From assembly GCA_017456885.1 (NCBI GenBank), contig JAFTIM010000016.1, forward strand, positions 1 to 64,000: DNA of 64,000 nt. Reading direction: 5' to 3'. The notes below the pieces were generated by a model. It was not told where the DNA came from and searched no databases. It saw only the letters and a list, made by a program, of their open reading frames with translations. How positions within the stretch are numbered: the first letter of the stretch is position 1; each line of letters begins with the position of its first letter. Of this stretch, positions 35,375-44,232 are shown piece by piece. The stretch comes from Paludibacteraceae bacterium. Lineage in GTDB: Bacteria > Bacteroidota > Bacteroidia > Bacteroidales > Paludibacteraceae. A program made the position numbers and the translations under genes.

Positions 35375-36646
35375 ATGGAATCAAAACTTTTTACACCATA
35401 CCAACTCGGTCCGATAACCTTGCGCAACCGGTTTATTCGTTCGGCTGCATTCGAAAATATGGCACGCGGCAACATGCCCACCCAGCAGTTGCAGGACTAC
35501 CATGTGAGCGTGGCTCGCGGCGGTGTAGGCATGACCACGGTGGCCTATTGCGCCGTCGATTTGAGCGGCGTGTCGTTCGACGGGCAACTCTATGTGCACA
35601 AAGAGAGCCTTGCCGGCCTCAAAAAACTGACCGACGCCATCCATGCCGAAGGCGCCAAAGCCAGCATTCAACTCGGGCATTGCGGCAACATGACGCATTT
35701 CTACACCTGCCACTGCATGCCGGTAAGCGCATCGAACGGATTCAACCTCTATTCGCCCACCATCCATCGCCGACTGAAAGTGGCCGAAATCAAACAACTT
35801 GTCAAAAAATTTGGCGAAGCGGTCGATTTTTGTCGCGAAGCAGGTTTCGATTGCATCGAAATTCACGCCGGACACGCCTACCTGATTTCGCAATTCATCA
35901 GTCCGCGCACCAACCATCGCCACGATGAATACGGCGGATCGTTCGAAAATCGCGTCCGTTTCATGAACGAAGTGCTCGACGAGGTGATGCTTCACGCCAA
36001 GGACGACATGGCCGTGATAGTCAAAACCAACATGTGGGACGACTGCTGGCGCGGCAGCGACATCGAAGAAGGTATCCGCATCGCCAAAGAGATAGCCAAA
36101 CACAAAGTGCATGGCATAGTGCTTTCGGGCGGCATGGTGAGCCGTTCGCCGATGACCATTCTGGGCGGCGCCATGCCCTACAAAACCTTGGCGCACTACA
36201 TGCCGATGAAGTCGTTCTGGTGGCTCAAAGCCGCGCTCAACTTCCCCGGCGTAGCACCCGTGATGATGCCCACGCAACCCTTCAAGGAACTCTATTTCAT
36301 GGACAAAGCCAAACGTTTTCAGCAGGAGATTAAAGACGTGCCGTTGATTTATGTGGGTGGCGTGCAGTCGGGCACCAATTGCCAACAAATAATGGACGAA
36401 GGATTTGAACTATTCCAAATAGCCCATGTGCTGATAAAAGACCCTGACTTTGTGAAACATGTGCAGGAAAATCCTCACTACCACGCCGGTTGCGGGCGCT
36501 CAAACTACTGCGTCGGGCGCATGTACACCAAGGACATGAAATGCCACGAGTGCGTAGAGCGCGACGGCGAGTGCATTCCCAACCGCCTCAAAAAAGAGAT
36601 CGCCAAACTCGAAGCGAAAGCGGAGAGATCAGTAAAAGGAGAATAA
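35375..36646 (+). CDS. NADH:flavin oxidoreductase (Old Yellow Enzyme family)
   Basis: A 423-residue FMN-binding TIM-barrel oxidoreductase: FTPYQLGPITLRNRFIRSA at the start, the substrate-binding segment IEIHAGHAYLISQFISPRTNHR followed by DEYGGSFENRVRF, and IYVGGVQSG near the end. The C-terminus has cysteines in HAGCGRSNYC and MKCHEC that could bind a cluster or zinc; this is not the full 2,4-dienoyl-CoA reductase pattern. The gene is visibly GC-rich, unlike the histidine kinase gene before it and the methyltransferase operon after it, and resembles in composition the short-chain dehydrogenase pair at 39133-40698. Its substrate is unknown. Confidence 0.88.
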   Translation: MESKLFTPYQLGPITLRNRFIRSAAFENMARGNMPTQQLQDYHVSVARGGVGMTTVAYCAVDLSGVSFDGQLYVHKESLAGLKKLTDAIHAEGAKASIQLGHCGNMTHFYTCHCMPVSASNGFNLYSPTIHRRLKVAEIKQLVKKFGEAVDFCREAGFDCIEIHAGHAYLISQFISPRTNHRHDEYGGSFENRVRFMNEVLDEVMLHAKDDMAVIVKTNMWDDCWRGSDIEEGIRIAKEIAKHKVHGIVLSGGMVSRSPMTILGGAMPYKTLAHYMPMKSFWWLKAALNFPGVAPVMMPTQPFKELYFMDKAKRFQQEIKDVPLIYVGGVQSGTNCQQIMDEGFELFQIAHVLIKDPDFVKHVQENPHYHAGCGRSNYCVGRMYTKDMKCHECVERDGECIPNRLKKEIAKLEAKAERSVKGE

Positions 36647-36650
36647 GTCT

Positions 36651-36839
36651 ATGAAAAATAATGATATAATATATTCTATTTGTGTAGAAGATATACAAAA
36701 CGAAGCTCTAAATGAAGTGGGGGAAAAATTAAACAAGGATGAATTATCTTTGGCAATTAAATTATTGCAATATAGTTTAGGAGAAAACATGATTATTTTG
36801 TATAAAAATCTATTTAAAGAAGTAAAGACTATGGAATAG
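36651..36839 (+). CDS. Small unknown protein opening the restriction-modification cassette
   Basis: A 62-residue acidic, helical protein (MKNNDIIYSICVEDIQNEAL and so on) preceded by an AGGAGAA-like ribosome site within the end of the oxidoreductase gene. It begins 4 bases after that gene and ends 22 bases before the methyltransferase ATG. Its AT-rich composition matches the cassette. It does not look like a helix-turn-helix C protein, although size and position would fit a controller or immunity-type accessory. The function is unknown. Confidence 0.6.
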   Translation: MKNNDIIYSICVEDIQNEALNEVGEKLNKDELSLAIKLLQYSLGENMIILYKNLFKEVKTME

Positions 36840-36861
36840 TAACTTGTGGGATAGCTTGAAT

Positions 36862-38100
36862 ATGTGCAATAAAAAATATCATATTAATACTAAAGAAGAA
36901 ATAATAGTAAGTGACGGTTCCTTATTTGACAATTCAACAGAAGATTGGAGAAATTATGTTTTCCAATTTCCCAATCGAACAGTACGATTAGCTACTTGTT
37001 TTAGTGGAATTGGAGCTATCGAACATGCTTTCAAGCGCTTAAGAATTAAGCATCAAATTATTTTTGCTGGCGATATAGATGAAAAATGCAAAAAAAGTTA
37101 TTTTGCAAATTATGACATAGATGAACAACGCTGGCATAACGACATACATACATTTAATGCCACACCATATTTAGGACAAGTGGATTTGTTAGTAGGAGGT
37201 GCCCCTTGTCAAGCATTCTCTACAGTTGGTAAAAGACTTGGATTTGAGGATACTCGCGGTACTCTCTTTTATGAATTTGCTAGAATAATTAAAGAATGTC
37301 AACCTAAAGTATTTATATTTGAAAATGTCAAAGGAATTACCAATCACGACAATGGGAAAACATGGCAAACGATAAAGGGTGTATTTTCTGATTTGGGTTA
37401 CGATATTCACGAAAAAGTACTTAATAGTAAAGATTATGGGATTCCTCAACATCGAGAACGGATGTTTTGTCTTGGATTTCATGAAAAAACACAATTTGAG
37501 TATCCTATTCCAATACAACTAGAATATGTTATGTATGACTTTTTGGAAGATTACATATCTAGCAAATACTTCCTGAAAGAAAAGGGAATAAAATTTGTAA
37601 CTAGTACGAAAAATCGCAATAAGCGATACACACAAATCAATGGAGACATTCAACTATGTCAAAAAAGAAACCAACAATTTAATTGGCATGGTGATTTTGT
37701 ATTTCACCCAGCTGCTGGCGAAGAAGATTTTGACGAATTTATTTTTGAAGTCAAAGATGTAGAAGAAAAATACTATCTCTCAGACAAGGTTGCTAAATAT
37801 GTTTTAAGCCAAGGCACAAAACAATTTAAAACATCTATTAAAACTGATTTAGATGTAGCACGCCCATTACTACACTCTATGCATAAAATGCATAGAGCAG
37901 GAGTTGATAATTATGTAACACATAAAGGACGAATTAGAAAATTAACACCTAGAGAATGTTTGCGGTTAATGGGATTTAGAGATGATTTTAAGATTGCTGT
38001 ATCAGACACTTCTATCTATCAACAAGCAGGGAATAGTATTGTCGTTGATGTATTGATTGCTTTATTAAAACAAATGGATATTACAAAATTTGGTATATGA
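36862..38100 (+). CDS. C-5 cytosine-specific DNA methyltransferase
   Basis: A 412-residue enzyme with the ordered cytosine-C5 motifs: I (LATCFSGIGAIEHAF), IV (GGAPCQAFSTVGKRLGFED with the catalytic Cys), VI (FENVKG), VIII (PQHRERMFCLGF), IX region (IRKLTPRECLRLMGF) and X (QQAGNSIVV). The ATG at 36862 is preferred to a TTG six codons upstream. It methylates a DNA target that I cannot deduce, protecting it from the nuclease encoded immediately downstream, whose ATG overlaps this stop (ATGA). Confidence 0.95.
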   Translation: MCNKKYHINTKEEIIVSDGSLFDNSTEDWRNYVFQFPNRTVRLATCFSGIGAIEHAFKRLRIKHQIIFAGDIDEKCKKSYFANYDIDEQRWHNDIHTFNATPYLGQVDLLVGGAPCQAFSTVGKRLGFEDTRGTLFYEFARIIKECQPKVFIFENVKGITNHDNGKTWQTIKGVFSDLGYDIHEKVLNSKDYGIPQHRERMFCLGFHEKTQFEYPIPIQLEYVMYDFLEDYISSKYFLKEKGIKFVTSTKNRNKRYTQINGDIQLCQKRNQQFNWHGDFVFHPAAGEEDFDEFIFEVKDVEEKYYLSDKVAKYVLSQGTKQFKTSIKTDLDVARPLLHSMHKMHRAGVDNYVTHKGRIRKLTPRECLRLMGFRDDFKIAVSDTSIYQQAGNSIVVDVLIALLKQMDITKFGI

Positions 38101-39086
38101 ATATTTTAGGAGAGAATTTCAAAGTTAAAGATGTTTTTAACGCAACATTAACTGTACCTGATTGCTTTGTAAAACGACAAAATAAAATTGGAGAAGGTAA
38201 TGGAGAAGCCAAATTATATGTTGCAAATAAAGATGTGATGCGACAATTTTATGGAGGTGAAGGTTTTAATGCTAAATGTTTTATTTTAAAACAAGATTTA
38301 CTTGCATATATGTATGCGATGGAAACAGAATATAAAAAACCATCACAAGATTATCACCAAAAAGAAAATTTACCTCAACTTTGGCAAGAACGAATTCAAA
38401 AAATCAACTCTCTTCCCAATATAATTGAATTTTACATCAAAGACCAAACTCAAATACAAGGTCCACGAGGCTATGTTAATTCCTATGACGAGGCATATCA
38501 ACTTATACGAGAGTTATCTTTACCATTAGTCAGTTACATATCTGCATTACAATTGGTAGACAAATTTGGTCAAATTATATATTATTGGAAATTATTTGCT
38601 GACTTTGAAGCAATCGCAGACAAAAGAACAGCATTAGTATATACCTATGGTAAAAAAGTAACAATAGACGCAAGACGTACCACTAAAAAAGAAATACACA
38701 AAAATGAAGAAATAAGAAAAGCGAGAATCGGACAAGGTAAATATAGAGAAGCATTATTATTAGAATGTCCGTTCTGCCCAATTACAATGATTAATGATGA
38801 AAGACTTCTCATTGCAAGCCATATAAAACCATGGGCAGTATCTACAGATACAGAAAAAATTGATAGTAAAAATGGTTTTATGCTTTCTCCTTTATATGAT
38901 AAATTATTTGATAGAGGATTTATTACATTTACAAACGACAGAAAAATTCTTATATCTAATTGGTTGAGTCCTCAAAACGTATCAAGACTTGGAATAAAGG
39001 AAAATCAGTTTGTTCAACTTTTGCCTATGGATGATCAAAGAAAAGCATATCTACAATTTCATAGAAACTCTGTATTTAAAGGATAA
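38097..39086 (+). CDS. HNH-type restriction endonuclease
   Basis: A 329-residue nuclease. The C-terminal HNH module (about residues 220-285) has a CPFC pair, then IASHIKPW with the His pair region, and KNGFMLSPLYDKLFDRGFITF with the Asn, as in HNH_2 restriction enzymes. The N-terminal 210 residues match no domain I know and probably carry target recognition. Overlap with the methyltransferase gene and shared low GC make a type II restriction-modification pair the straightforward reading. Confidence 0.88.
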   Translation: MNILGENFKVKDVFNATLTVPDCFVKRQNKIGEGNGEAKLYVANKDVMRQFYGGEGFNAKCFILKQDLLAYMYAMETEYKKPSQDYHQKENLPQLWQERIQKINSLPNIIEFYIKDQTQIQGPRGYVNSYDEAYQLIRELSLPLVSYISALQLVDKFGQIIYYWKLFADFEAIADKRTALVYTYGKKVTIDARRTTKKEIHKNEEIRKARIGQGKYREALLLECPFCPITMINDERLLIASHIKPWAVSTDTEKIDSKNGFMLSPLYDKLFDRGFITFTNDRKILISNWLSPQNVSRLGIKENQFVQLLPMDDQRKAYLQFHRNSVFKG

Positions 39087-39132
39087 AAAACACACTTAAT
39101 AAAATTTCCACTACTAAATACTCTCATAATAT

Positions 39133-39912
39133 ATGTTATCACTCGTTACCGGCGCAAGTTCCGGCATCGGCTTGCAATACGCCACACAGTTGGCGCGCGA
39201 CTACCACACCGACCTGCTGCTCGTCAGCAATCAGGAACAGGAATTGCACGAAGTGGCCGCCCATTTGGCACAGACATACAACGTAAAAACCATCGCGCAC
39301 TATGCCGACCTCAGCCAAACGGATGCAGCCGAAAAACTGCACAATTTCTGCATCGAAAATGGCTTGCAGGTCGATATTCTGATCAACAACGCCGGCGTGT
39401 TTTTCTTCAATCCGTACATCGAAACGAGTATACGCCGCATCGAACTGATGCTGAACCTGCACATGCTCACGGTGGCCAAAATGTGCCGCTTGTTCAGCGA
39501 AGATATGTGCCGACGCGGCAACGGCTACATCTTGAACATGTCGTCGATGTCGTCGTGGATGGCAATGCCGGGCATACAAACGTACAACGCCACCAAAGCG
39601 TTCATCTACAACTTGAGCAAATCGCTGTGGTACGAGTTCAAACCCTACGGCGTGGGCATCACGGTGATGACTCCGGGCGCAGTCGATACGGCACTGTTCG
39701 GACTGAGCGACTATTGGCGACGCGTGGCTGTGCGGCTCACGGTGAGCATTCCGCCCGAAAAATTGGTGCGCCGCGCGCTGAAAAAAATGTTCAAAAAGAA
39801 GAAAACGGATATGCCGGGCGTCATCAACCACCTTGTGCTGCCGCTGCTCAAACATTTGCCCGATTGGGCAGTATTTCTGACCATGAAATACATCGGTAAA
39901 TTTCAAAAATAA
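39133..39912 (+). CDS. Short-chain dehydrogenase/reductase (first of a tandem pair)
   Basis: A 259-residue SDR: NAD(P)-binding TGASSGIGLQYA at residues about 6-17, LINNAGVFFF, the catalytic serines in NMSSMSSWMAMPG and the YxxxK site in YNATKAFIYN. The Arg-free cofactor loop (SNQEQELHEVA) does not settle NAD versus NADP. The substrate is unknown. It is GC-rich and is 3 bases ahead of a paralogue with the same layout, including a C-terminal basic RRALKKMF segment and a hydrophobic tail. Confidence 0.9.
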   Translation: MLSLVTGASSGIGLQYATQLARDYHTDLLLVSNQEQELHEVAAHLAQTYNVKTIAHYADLSQTDAAEKLHNFCIENGLQVDILINNAGVFFFNPYIETSIRRIELMLNLHMLTVAKMCRLFSEDMCRRGNGYILNMSSMSSWMAMPGIQTYNATKAFIYNLSKSLWYEFKPYGVGITVMTPGAVDTALFGLSDYWRRVAVRLTVSIPPEKLVRRALKKMFKKKKTDMPGVINHLVLPLLKHLPDWAVFLTMKYIGKFQK

Positions 39913-39915
39913 AAT

Positions 39916-40698
39916 ATGTTTGCACTCGTTACAGGAGCCTCGTCGGGCATGGGCGTGCACTATGCCACACAGTTGGCATGCGACTATCACTACGACCTTT
40001 TGCTGGTGAGCAATCAGGCACAAGAGTTGCACGAAGTGGCTACGCGCTTGGCAGCCGACTACCACATTACCGCCATCGACTATTGCGCCGATTTGTCCGA
40101 CCAAAACGCCGCCGAGCAGTTGTTCGACTTTACAAAACAACAGCAAATCGAAGTTGATGTGCTGATAAACAACGCCGGCATTCTCATTTTTCGCGAATTG
40201 GCACAAACGCCAATGCCCAAATTGCAAACACTGCTGATGCTGCACATGGTTACACTCACCAAACTATGCAAACTCTTTGGCGAAGAGATGTGTCAACGCC
40301 GGCATGGCTACATTCTGAATATGAGTTCGATGACCGCATGGATGACCATGCCCGGCATACAATGCTACAACGCCAGCAAAGCCTATGTGCTCAATTTTTC
40401 GAAAGCCCTGTGGTACGAATACAAACGCTACGGAGTGCATGTGCTGGTCGTTACGCCGGGAACCATTAACACGCCGCTGTTCGATCTGCCCGACAAAATG
40501 CGCCGTCTGCTGTTGGCTGTCGGCATTTCGATGCAGCCCGAAACGTTGGTACGCCGCGCACTGAAAAAATTGTTCCGCAGTTGGAAAAAACGATCGATGC
40601 CCGGATCCTGGAACTACATCATTGTGCCGATTATCAGCCACTTGCCCGATTGGTTCGTATTTGCCGCCATGAAACGTCTGCCGCAATTCCGTAATTAA
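39916..40698 (+). CDS. Short-chain dehydrogenase/reductase (second of a tandem pair)
   Basis: A 260-residue SDR, paralogous along its entire length to its upstream neighbour: TGASSGMGVHYA, LINNAGILIF, NMSSMTAWMTMPGIQ and the catalytic YNASKAYVLN. Both end with a basic RRALKKLF segment followed by a hydrophobic stretch (DWFVFAAMKRLPQF), suggesting membrane association. Tandem arrangement and matching length indicate a local duplication. The substrate is unknown. A TatD gene follows 7 bases downstream, in AT-rich DNA. Confidence 0.9.
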   Translation: MFALVTGASSGMGVHYATQLACDYHYDLLLVSNQAQELHEVATRLAADYHITAIDYCADLSDQNAAEQLFDFTKQQQIEVDVLINNAGILIFRELAQTPMPKLQTLLMLHMVTLTKLCKLFGEEMCQRRHGYILNMSSMTAWMTMPGIQCYNASKAYVLNFSKALWYEYKRYGVHVLVVTPGTINTPLFDLPDKMRRLLLAVGISMQPETLVRRALKKLFRSWKKRSMPGSWNYIIVPIISHLPDWFVFAAMKRLPQFRN

Positions 40699-40705
40699 CA
40701 TAAAA

Positions 40706-41476
40706 ATGATAGATACGCATACGCATATTTATACTGAAGAATTTGACGCTGACCGCGATGAGGTTGTAAGCCGAGCAAAAGCAGCGGAAGTCAGACATTT
40801 GATATTGCCGAATATCGATGTTTCAACGCTGGAAAGATTGTATGCCGCAGAACAACGATATTTTCCGTATTGTTCGTTGGCAATGGGTTTGCATCCGACT
40901 TCGGTAACGGATAACTATAAATCCGATTTGCAGATTTTGAAGCGAGAATTTGACCATCGTATATTTTGTGCTGTTGGCGAGGTAGGAATTGATTTGTTTT
41001 GGGACGTTTCTACGAAAAAAAATCAGCAAGATGCTTTTTCGCAACAAATAGAATGGGCATTGGAGTACGATATTCCGTTAATCATTCATGCTCGCAATGC
41101 TTTTGATGAAACGTACGAAATTTTACAAAAATATAGAAACGAAAAACTTCGTGGGGTGTTTCATTGCTTCGAAGGCTCGTTGCAACAAGCTCAAAAGGTA
41201 ATTGAAATGGGGTTTTATATAGGTGTGAATGGGGTGGTAACATTCAAGAAAACATCGTTGACAGAATGGTTGAACAACGTACCGTTGGATTGGATTCTGC
41301 TTGAAACAGATGCCCCTTATTTAGCACCTCATCCTTTTCGTGGAAAACGAAATGAACCTGCCTATTTGATTCCAATTTCTGAAAAAATTGCATCGGTATA
41401 TGGTTTAGAAACTTCTTTTATTAGGAACAAGACGGAAGAAAATGCCCAAAAACTATTCAAATTATCAGTATATTAG
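40706..41476 (+). CDS. tatD: TatD family metal-dependent hydrolase/DNase
   Basis: A 256-residue TIM-barrel metalloenzyme: MIDTHTHIY (metal HxH), VGEVGIDLFWD, LIIHARNAFDE, GVFHCFEGS and LLETDAPYLAP are the family's metal-binding and catalytic stretches in order. TatD proteins are 3'-5' exonucleases or D-aminoacyl-tRNA/peptidase-like hydrolases depending on the member. Length is normal. Confidence 0.92.
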   Translation: MIDTHTHIYTEEFDADRDEVVSRAKAAEVRHLILPNIDVSTLERLYAAEQRYFPYCSLAMGLHPTSVTDNYKSDLQILKREFDHRIFCAVGEVGIDLFWDVSTKKNQQDAFSQQIEWALEYDIPLIIHARNAFDETYEILQKYRNEKLRGVFHCFEGSLQQAQKVIEMGFYIGVNGVVTFKKTSLTEWLNNVPLDWILLETDAPYLAPHPFRGKRNEPAYLIPISEKIASVYGLETSFIRNKTEENAQKLFKLSVY

Positions 41477-41580
41477 CAATCGGTCTGCATTAAAACATGT
41501 AAAAGTTCTTATTTTTAAGGATAAGATACTTCTATTTCGTAATTTTTTACTAACTTGCAGCCGTTTTTTGGAACGCTATT

Positions 41581-41671
41581 GGAGAGATGCTCGAGTGGTT
41601 GAAGAGGCACGCCTGGAAAGCGTGTATACGCCTAAAGCGTATCAAGGGTTCGAATCCCTTTCCCTCCGCCA
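41581..41671 (+). tRNA. tRNA-Ser (GGA anticodon)
   Basis: Class II tRNA with a long variable arm (GTATACGC/GCGTATC near 41624-41643), a T arm around GGTTCGAATCC (41647-41657), a D arm with AGTGGTTGAAGAGG and the anticodon GGA within GCCTGGAAAGC. The 3' CCA is encoded (41669-41671). The acceptor stem GGAGAGA/TCCCTCC has one A-C mismatch at the fifth pair. A variant -7 box (TAACTTG, 41551-41557) is close upstream. No integrase or duplicated tRNA end is visible around it. Confidence 0.92.
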
Positions 41672-41733
41672 TTTTTTTTGATATTTAAGAATTTAATAAC
41701 TAATAATTTAATTAACAACTAAAAAAAAAAGAA

Positions 41734-42549
41734 ATGAAAAAAGTATTTGGAATTGTAACGGTTATCGCAGTTTTAATGTTTGGAATGACTGCAAATGTGA
41801 TGGCACAAGATGTCCCCGCTCCGGAAGCAGGACAAGAACAAGTTGCTGAAGAACAAGCCACGCCTGTTGAGGCTGTAGCTGATGAACAAAGTGAGGCTGC
41901 CGCAGAAGAAAGCGGTATTGTTGGTGCTCACAAAGCATTGAAAATCAAATTTATTGAAGGTGGTGCAGGGTTTATGGCTCTTGTAGCATTCTGTTTGATT
42001 TTCGGTTTGGCTCTTTGTATTGAACGTATCCTTTATTTGAATCTTTCATCAGTCAATACAAAAAAATTGTTGAACAAAATTGATGAGGCTTGGAAAAAAG
42101 GTGGTGTTGAAGAAGCAATGAATGTTTGCCGCAATACACGTGGTCCTGTTGCTTCGATTTTCTATCAAGGTCTTTCGCGTTACGACGAAGGTATCGACGT
42201 TGTAGAAAAAACAGTTGCTTCTTATGGCTCAGTGCAACTTGGTTTGTTAGAGAAAAATTTGTCTTGGATTACCTTGTTTATTGCAATTGCACCTTCGTTA
42301 GGATTTATGGGTACGGTTATTGGTATGATTCAAGCATTTGATAAAATTCAACAAGTAGGTGATATTTCGGCAACAGTTGTTGCGGGTGGTATCAAAGTTG
42401 CATTGTTGACAACATTGTGGGGTTTGATTGTTGCAGTTATTCTTCAATTGTTCTACAACTACATTTTGTCGCGTGTTGATACTTTGGTAAACGATATGGA
42501 AGATGCTTCTATTTCGTTGCTTGATATTGTTGTAAAAAATTCAAAATAA
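41734..42549 (+). CDS. exbB: MotA/TolQ/ExbB proton channel protein
   Basis: A 271-residue inner membrane protein. After a cleavable-looking signal (to VMAQD) comes an Ala/Glu/Gln-rich segment (about 25-65), then the three-helix ExbB/TolQ core: membrane helix near 85, KNLSWITLFIAIAPSLGFMGTVIGMIQAFDKI with the ion-path Thr/Ser/Gly pattern, and GGIKVALLTTLWGLIVAVILQLFYN. It supplies proton-motive energy to TonB-type transport together with the two ExbD proteins below; the receptor at 23630 would depend on such a complex. No tonB gene is here. Confidence 0.92.
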   Translation: MKKVFGIVTVIAVLMFGMTANVMAQDVPAPEAGQEQVAEEQATPVEAVADEQSEAAAEESGIVGAHKALKIKFIEGGAGFMALVAFCLIFGLALCIERILYLNLSSVNTKKLLNKIDEAWKKGGVEEAMNVCRNTRGPVASIFYQGLSRYDEGIDVVEKTVASYGSVQLGLLEKNLSWITLFIAIAPSLGFMGTVIGMIQAFDKIQQVGDISATVVAGGIKVALLTTLWGLIVAVILQLFYNYILSRVDTLVNDMEDASISLLDIVVKNSK

Positions 42550-42556
42550 TTGAACT

Positions 42557-43033
42557 ATGTCGAATAAGTTAGATTTAATAACAAAAATCACCCTATGGGT
42601 ACTATTTGCTGTCAGCGTAGTCGTGGGGTTGCTGATTTTTGTAGGTGGCGATGGCACTCCGCTCGAAGTCGGTGGTGAATCGTTGTGGCAACCGTTGTTT
42701 ACCGAAACATTGATGTATTGGGGATACGCATTGGTAGCTCTTGCTTTATTGATAACTTTAGGGTTAAGCTTGGTACAATTTGTACAGACCTTTATCAATA
42801 ATCCTCGTAAGGGTATCAAATCGTTGAGTATCATTGTGATATTTGTTGCAGTGTTTATTGTTTCTTGGTTTATCGGTAGTGGTGAACAAGTTACCATTGT
42901 TGGTTACGAGGGTACTGACAATCAAGGATTTTGGGCACAATTTACAGATATGTGTATCTACTCAATTTATATTTTGGCTGGAGGTACTGTATTGGCATTA
43001 CTTGGTTCAGCATTGTATTCAAAAGTTAAATAA
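42557..43033 (+). CDS. Membrane protein of the ExbBD operon, unknown
   Basis: A 158-residue protein with about four hydrophobic segments (near residues 13-30, 56-75, 93-112 and 135-153) separated by short polar loops. It lies 7 bases after exbB and 11 before exbD. I recall a small membrane protein in this position in other Bacteroidetes ExbB operons, but I know no assigned role. Confidence 0.75.
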   Translation: MSNKLDLITKITLWVLFAVSVVVGLLIFVGGDGTPLEVGGESLWQPLFTETLMYWGYALVALALLITLGLSLVQFVQTFINNPRKGIKSLSIIVIFVAVFIVSWFIGSGEQVTIVGYEGTDNQGFWAQFTDMCIYSIYILAGGTVLALLGSALYSKVK

Positions 43034-43044
43034 AAGAAAAAACT

Positions 43045-43629
43045 ATGGCTAAAAGGAAATGTCCGGAAATAAATGCCAGTTCTATGGCCGATATCGCATT
43101 TCTTTTGCTGATATTTTTCCTTGTAACAACAACCATGTCGGTGGATAAAGGTTTGTCGCGTCGTTTGCCGGCTCCTTTGCCCGAAAATATGGAAAAACAA
43201 AGTGTTGAAGTTAATAAACGTAATACATTTATTGTATTGTTGAATAGTAACAATCAACTACTTGTTCAAGGTGAGTTCTTAAATGTGAAAGATTTGCGGG
43301 AGAAAGCAAAAGTTTTTATTAAAAACGAATTTAATGACCCGAATATGCCTGTTAAAAAACCAATGGATGTTGAATTCTTTGGTACGGTAGAAGTAACGAA
43401 AGATCATATTATTTCGTTGCAAAACGACCGTATGACGCAATATCAGGCTTATATTGAGGTTCAAAACGAGTTGGTGGCTGCTTATAACGAATTGAGAGAT
43501 GAATTGTCTCGTGCAAAATTCGGAATGGCTTATGAGTCGTTAGATGAAGAACGACAAAAAGCGATTCAGAAAATTTATCCTCAAAAAATATCGGAAGCCG
43601 AACCTAAAAATTATGGAGGAAAAAAATAA
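43045..43629 (+). CDS. exbD: ExbD/TolR family protein 1
   Basis: A 194-residue energy-transduction protein with the ExbD N-terminal membrane helix SSMADIAFLLLIFFLVTTTM carrying the essential Asp, and a periplasmic domain. A stretch of about 35 residues (about 125-170) with DELSRAKFGMAYESLDEER lengthens it relative to E. coli ExbD. Its stop overlaps the start of the second ExbD by one base. Confidence 0.92.
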   Translation: MAKRKCPEINASSMADIAFLLLIFFLVTTTMSVDKGLSRRLPAPLPENMEKQSVEVNKRNTFIVLLNSNNQLLVQGEFLNVKDLREKAKVFIKNEFNDPNMPVKKPMDVEFFGTVEVTKDHIISLQNDRMTQYQAYIEVQNELVAAYNELRDELSRAKFGMAYESLDEERQKAIQKIYPQKISEAEPKNYGGKK

Positions 43630-44105
43630 TGGCAAAAATTAGAAAAGAAGGGAAGAAAGAGGTTCCTGCATTATCAACATCTTCGTTGCCGGACTTGATA
43701 TTTTCATTATTGTTTTTCTTCATGGTTGCAACTTCGATGAAAGAGGTAACTTATATGGTAGAAATACGAGTGCCGGAAGCAACAGAGTTACAAAAATTGG
43801 AAAAGAAATCGTTGGTACGTTACATTTATATGGGTACACCTCAACGTGAATATCAAAAAGCGTATGGTACGGAAACCCGTATACAATTGGACGATGCTTT
43901 TGCCGATGTACGCCAATTGGAGGACTATGTTGTGCGTGAGCGTAGTGCAATGAAAGAGGAAGAACAACCTCTTTTGACAATATCAATCAAAGCGGATAAA
44001 GATACAAAGATGGGTATTGTTACCGATGTGAAACAGGCACTCCGCCGTGCTTATGCATTGAAAATAAATTATGCAGCGGCACAGCGAATGGAATATAATC
44101 CGTAA
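43629..44105 (+). CDS. exbD: ExbD/TolR family protein 2
   Basis: A 158-residue ExbD protein with its own helix and the conserved Asp in SSLPDLIFSLLFFFMVATSM and a short periplasmic domain ending TDVKQALRRAYALKINYAA. Bacteroidetes often have two different ExbD proteins with one ExbB; the pair probably forms a hetero-oligomer. A perfect terminator follows at 44126-44155. Confidence 0.92.
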   Translation: MAKIRKEGKKEVPALSTSSLPDLIFSLLFFFMVATSMKEVTYMVEIRVPEATELQKLEKKSLVRYIYMGTPQREYQKAYGTETRIQLDDAFADVRQLEDYVVRERSAMKEEEQPLLTISIKADKDTKMGIVTDVKQALRRAYALKINYAAAQRMEYNP

Positions 44106-44125
44106 GATTCATTTTTCATTTTTTT

Positions 44126-44155
44126 AAAAAGAATATTCTACAGAATATTCTTTTT
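44126..44155 (+). terminator. Intrinsic terminator of the ExbBD operon
   Basis: AAAAAGAATATTC (44126-44138), loop TACA, then the exact complement (44143-44155) running into T bases. Confidence 0.92.
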
Positions 44156-44188
44156 TTGTGTTAAACAATGAAAAAAAAGAGTGAATAA

Positions 44189-44219
44189 TTGGATAGCTTC
44201 AGAAAAAAAAATACCTTTG
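44189..44219 (+). promoter_or_regulatory. Promoter of the leucine operon
   Basis: TACCTTTG at 44212-44219 is a perfect -7 box, and TTG at 44189-44191 lies 20 bases upstream. Transcription would begin near 44226, only about 7 nt before the leader peptide ATG. Confidence 0.8.
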
Positions 44220-44232
44220 CAAAAAGGTAAAA

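Noticed and set aside
35381..36388. 335-codon open frame on the minus strand opposite the NADH:flavin oxidoreductase
   Set aside because: It is the complement of a GC-rich gene with clear family motifs; the antisense translation is His/Val/Gly-rich with no domain. Same for 39139-40245 opposite the SDR pair.
41581..41671. tRNA-Ser as attachment site of an integrated element
   Set aside because: No integrase, no duplicated tRNA 3' end and no composition change were found next to it; housekeeping genes lie on both sides.
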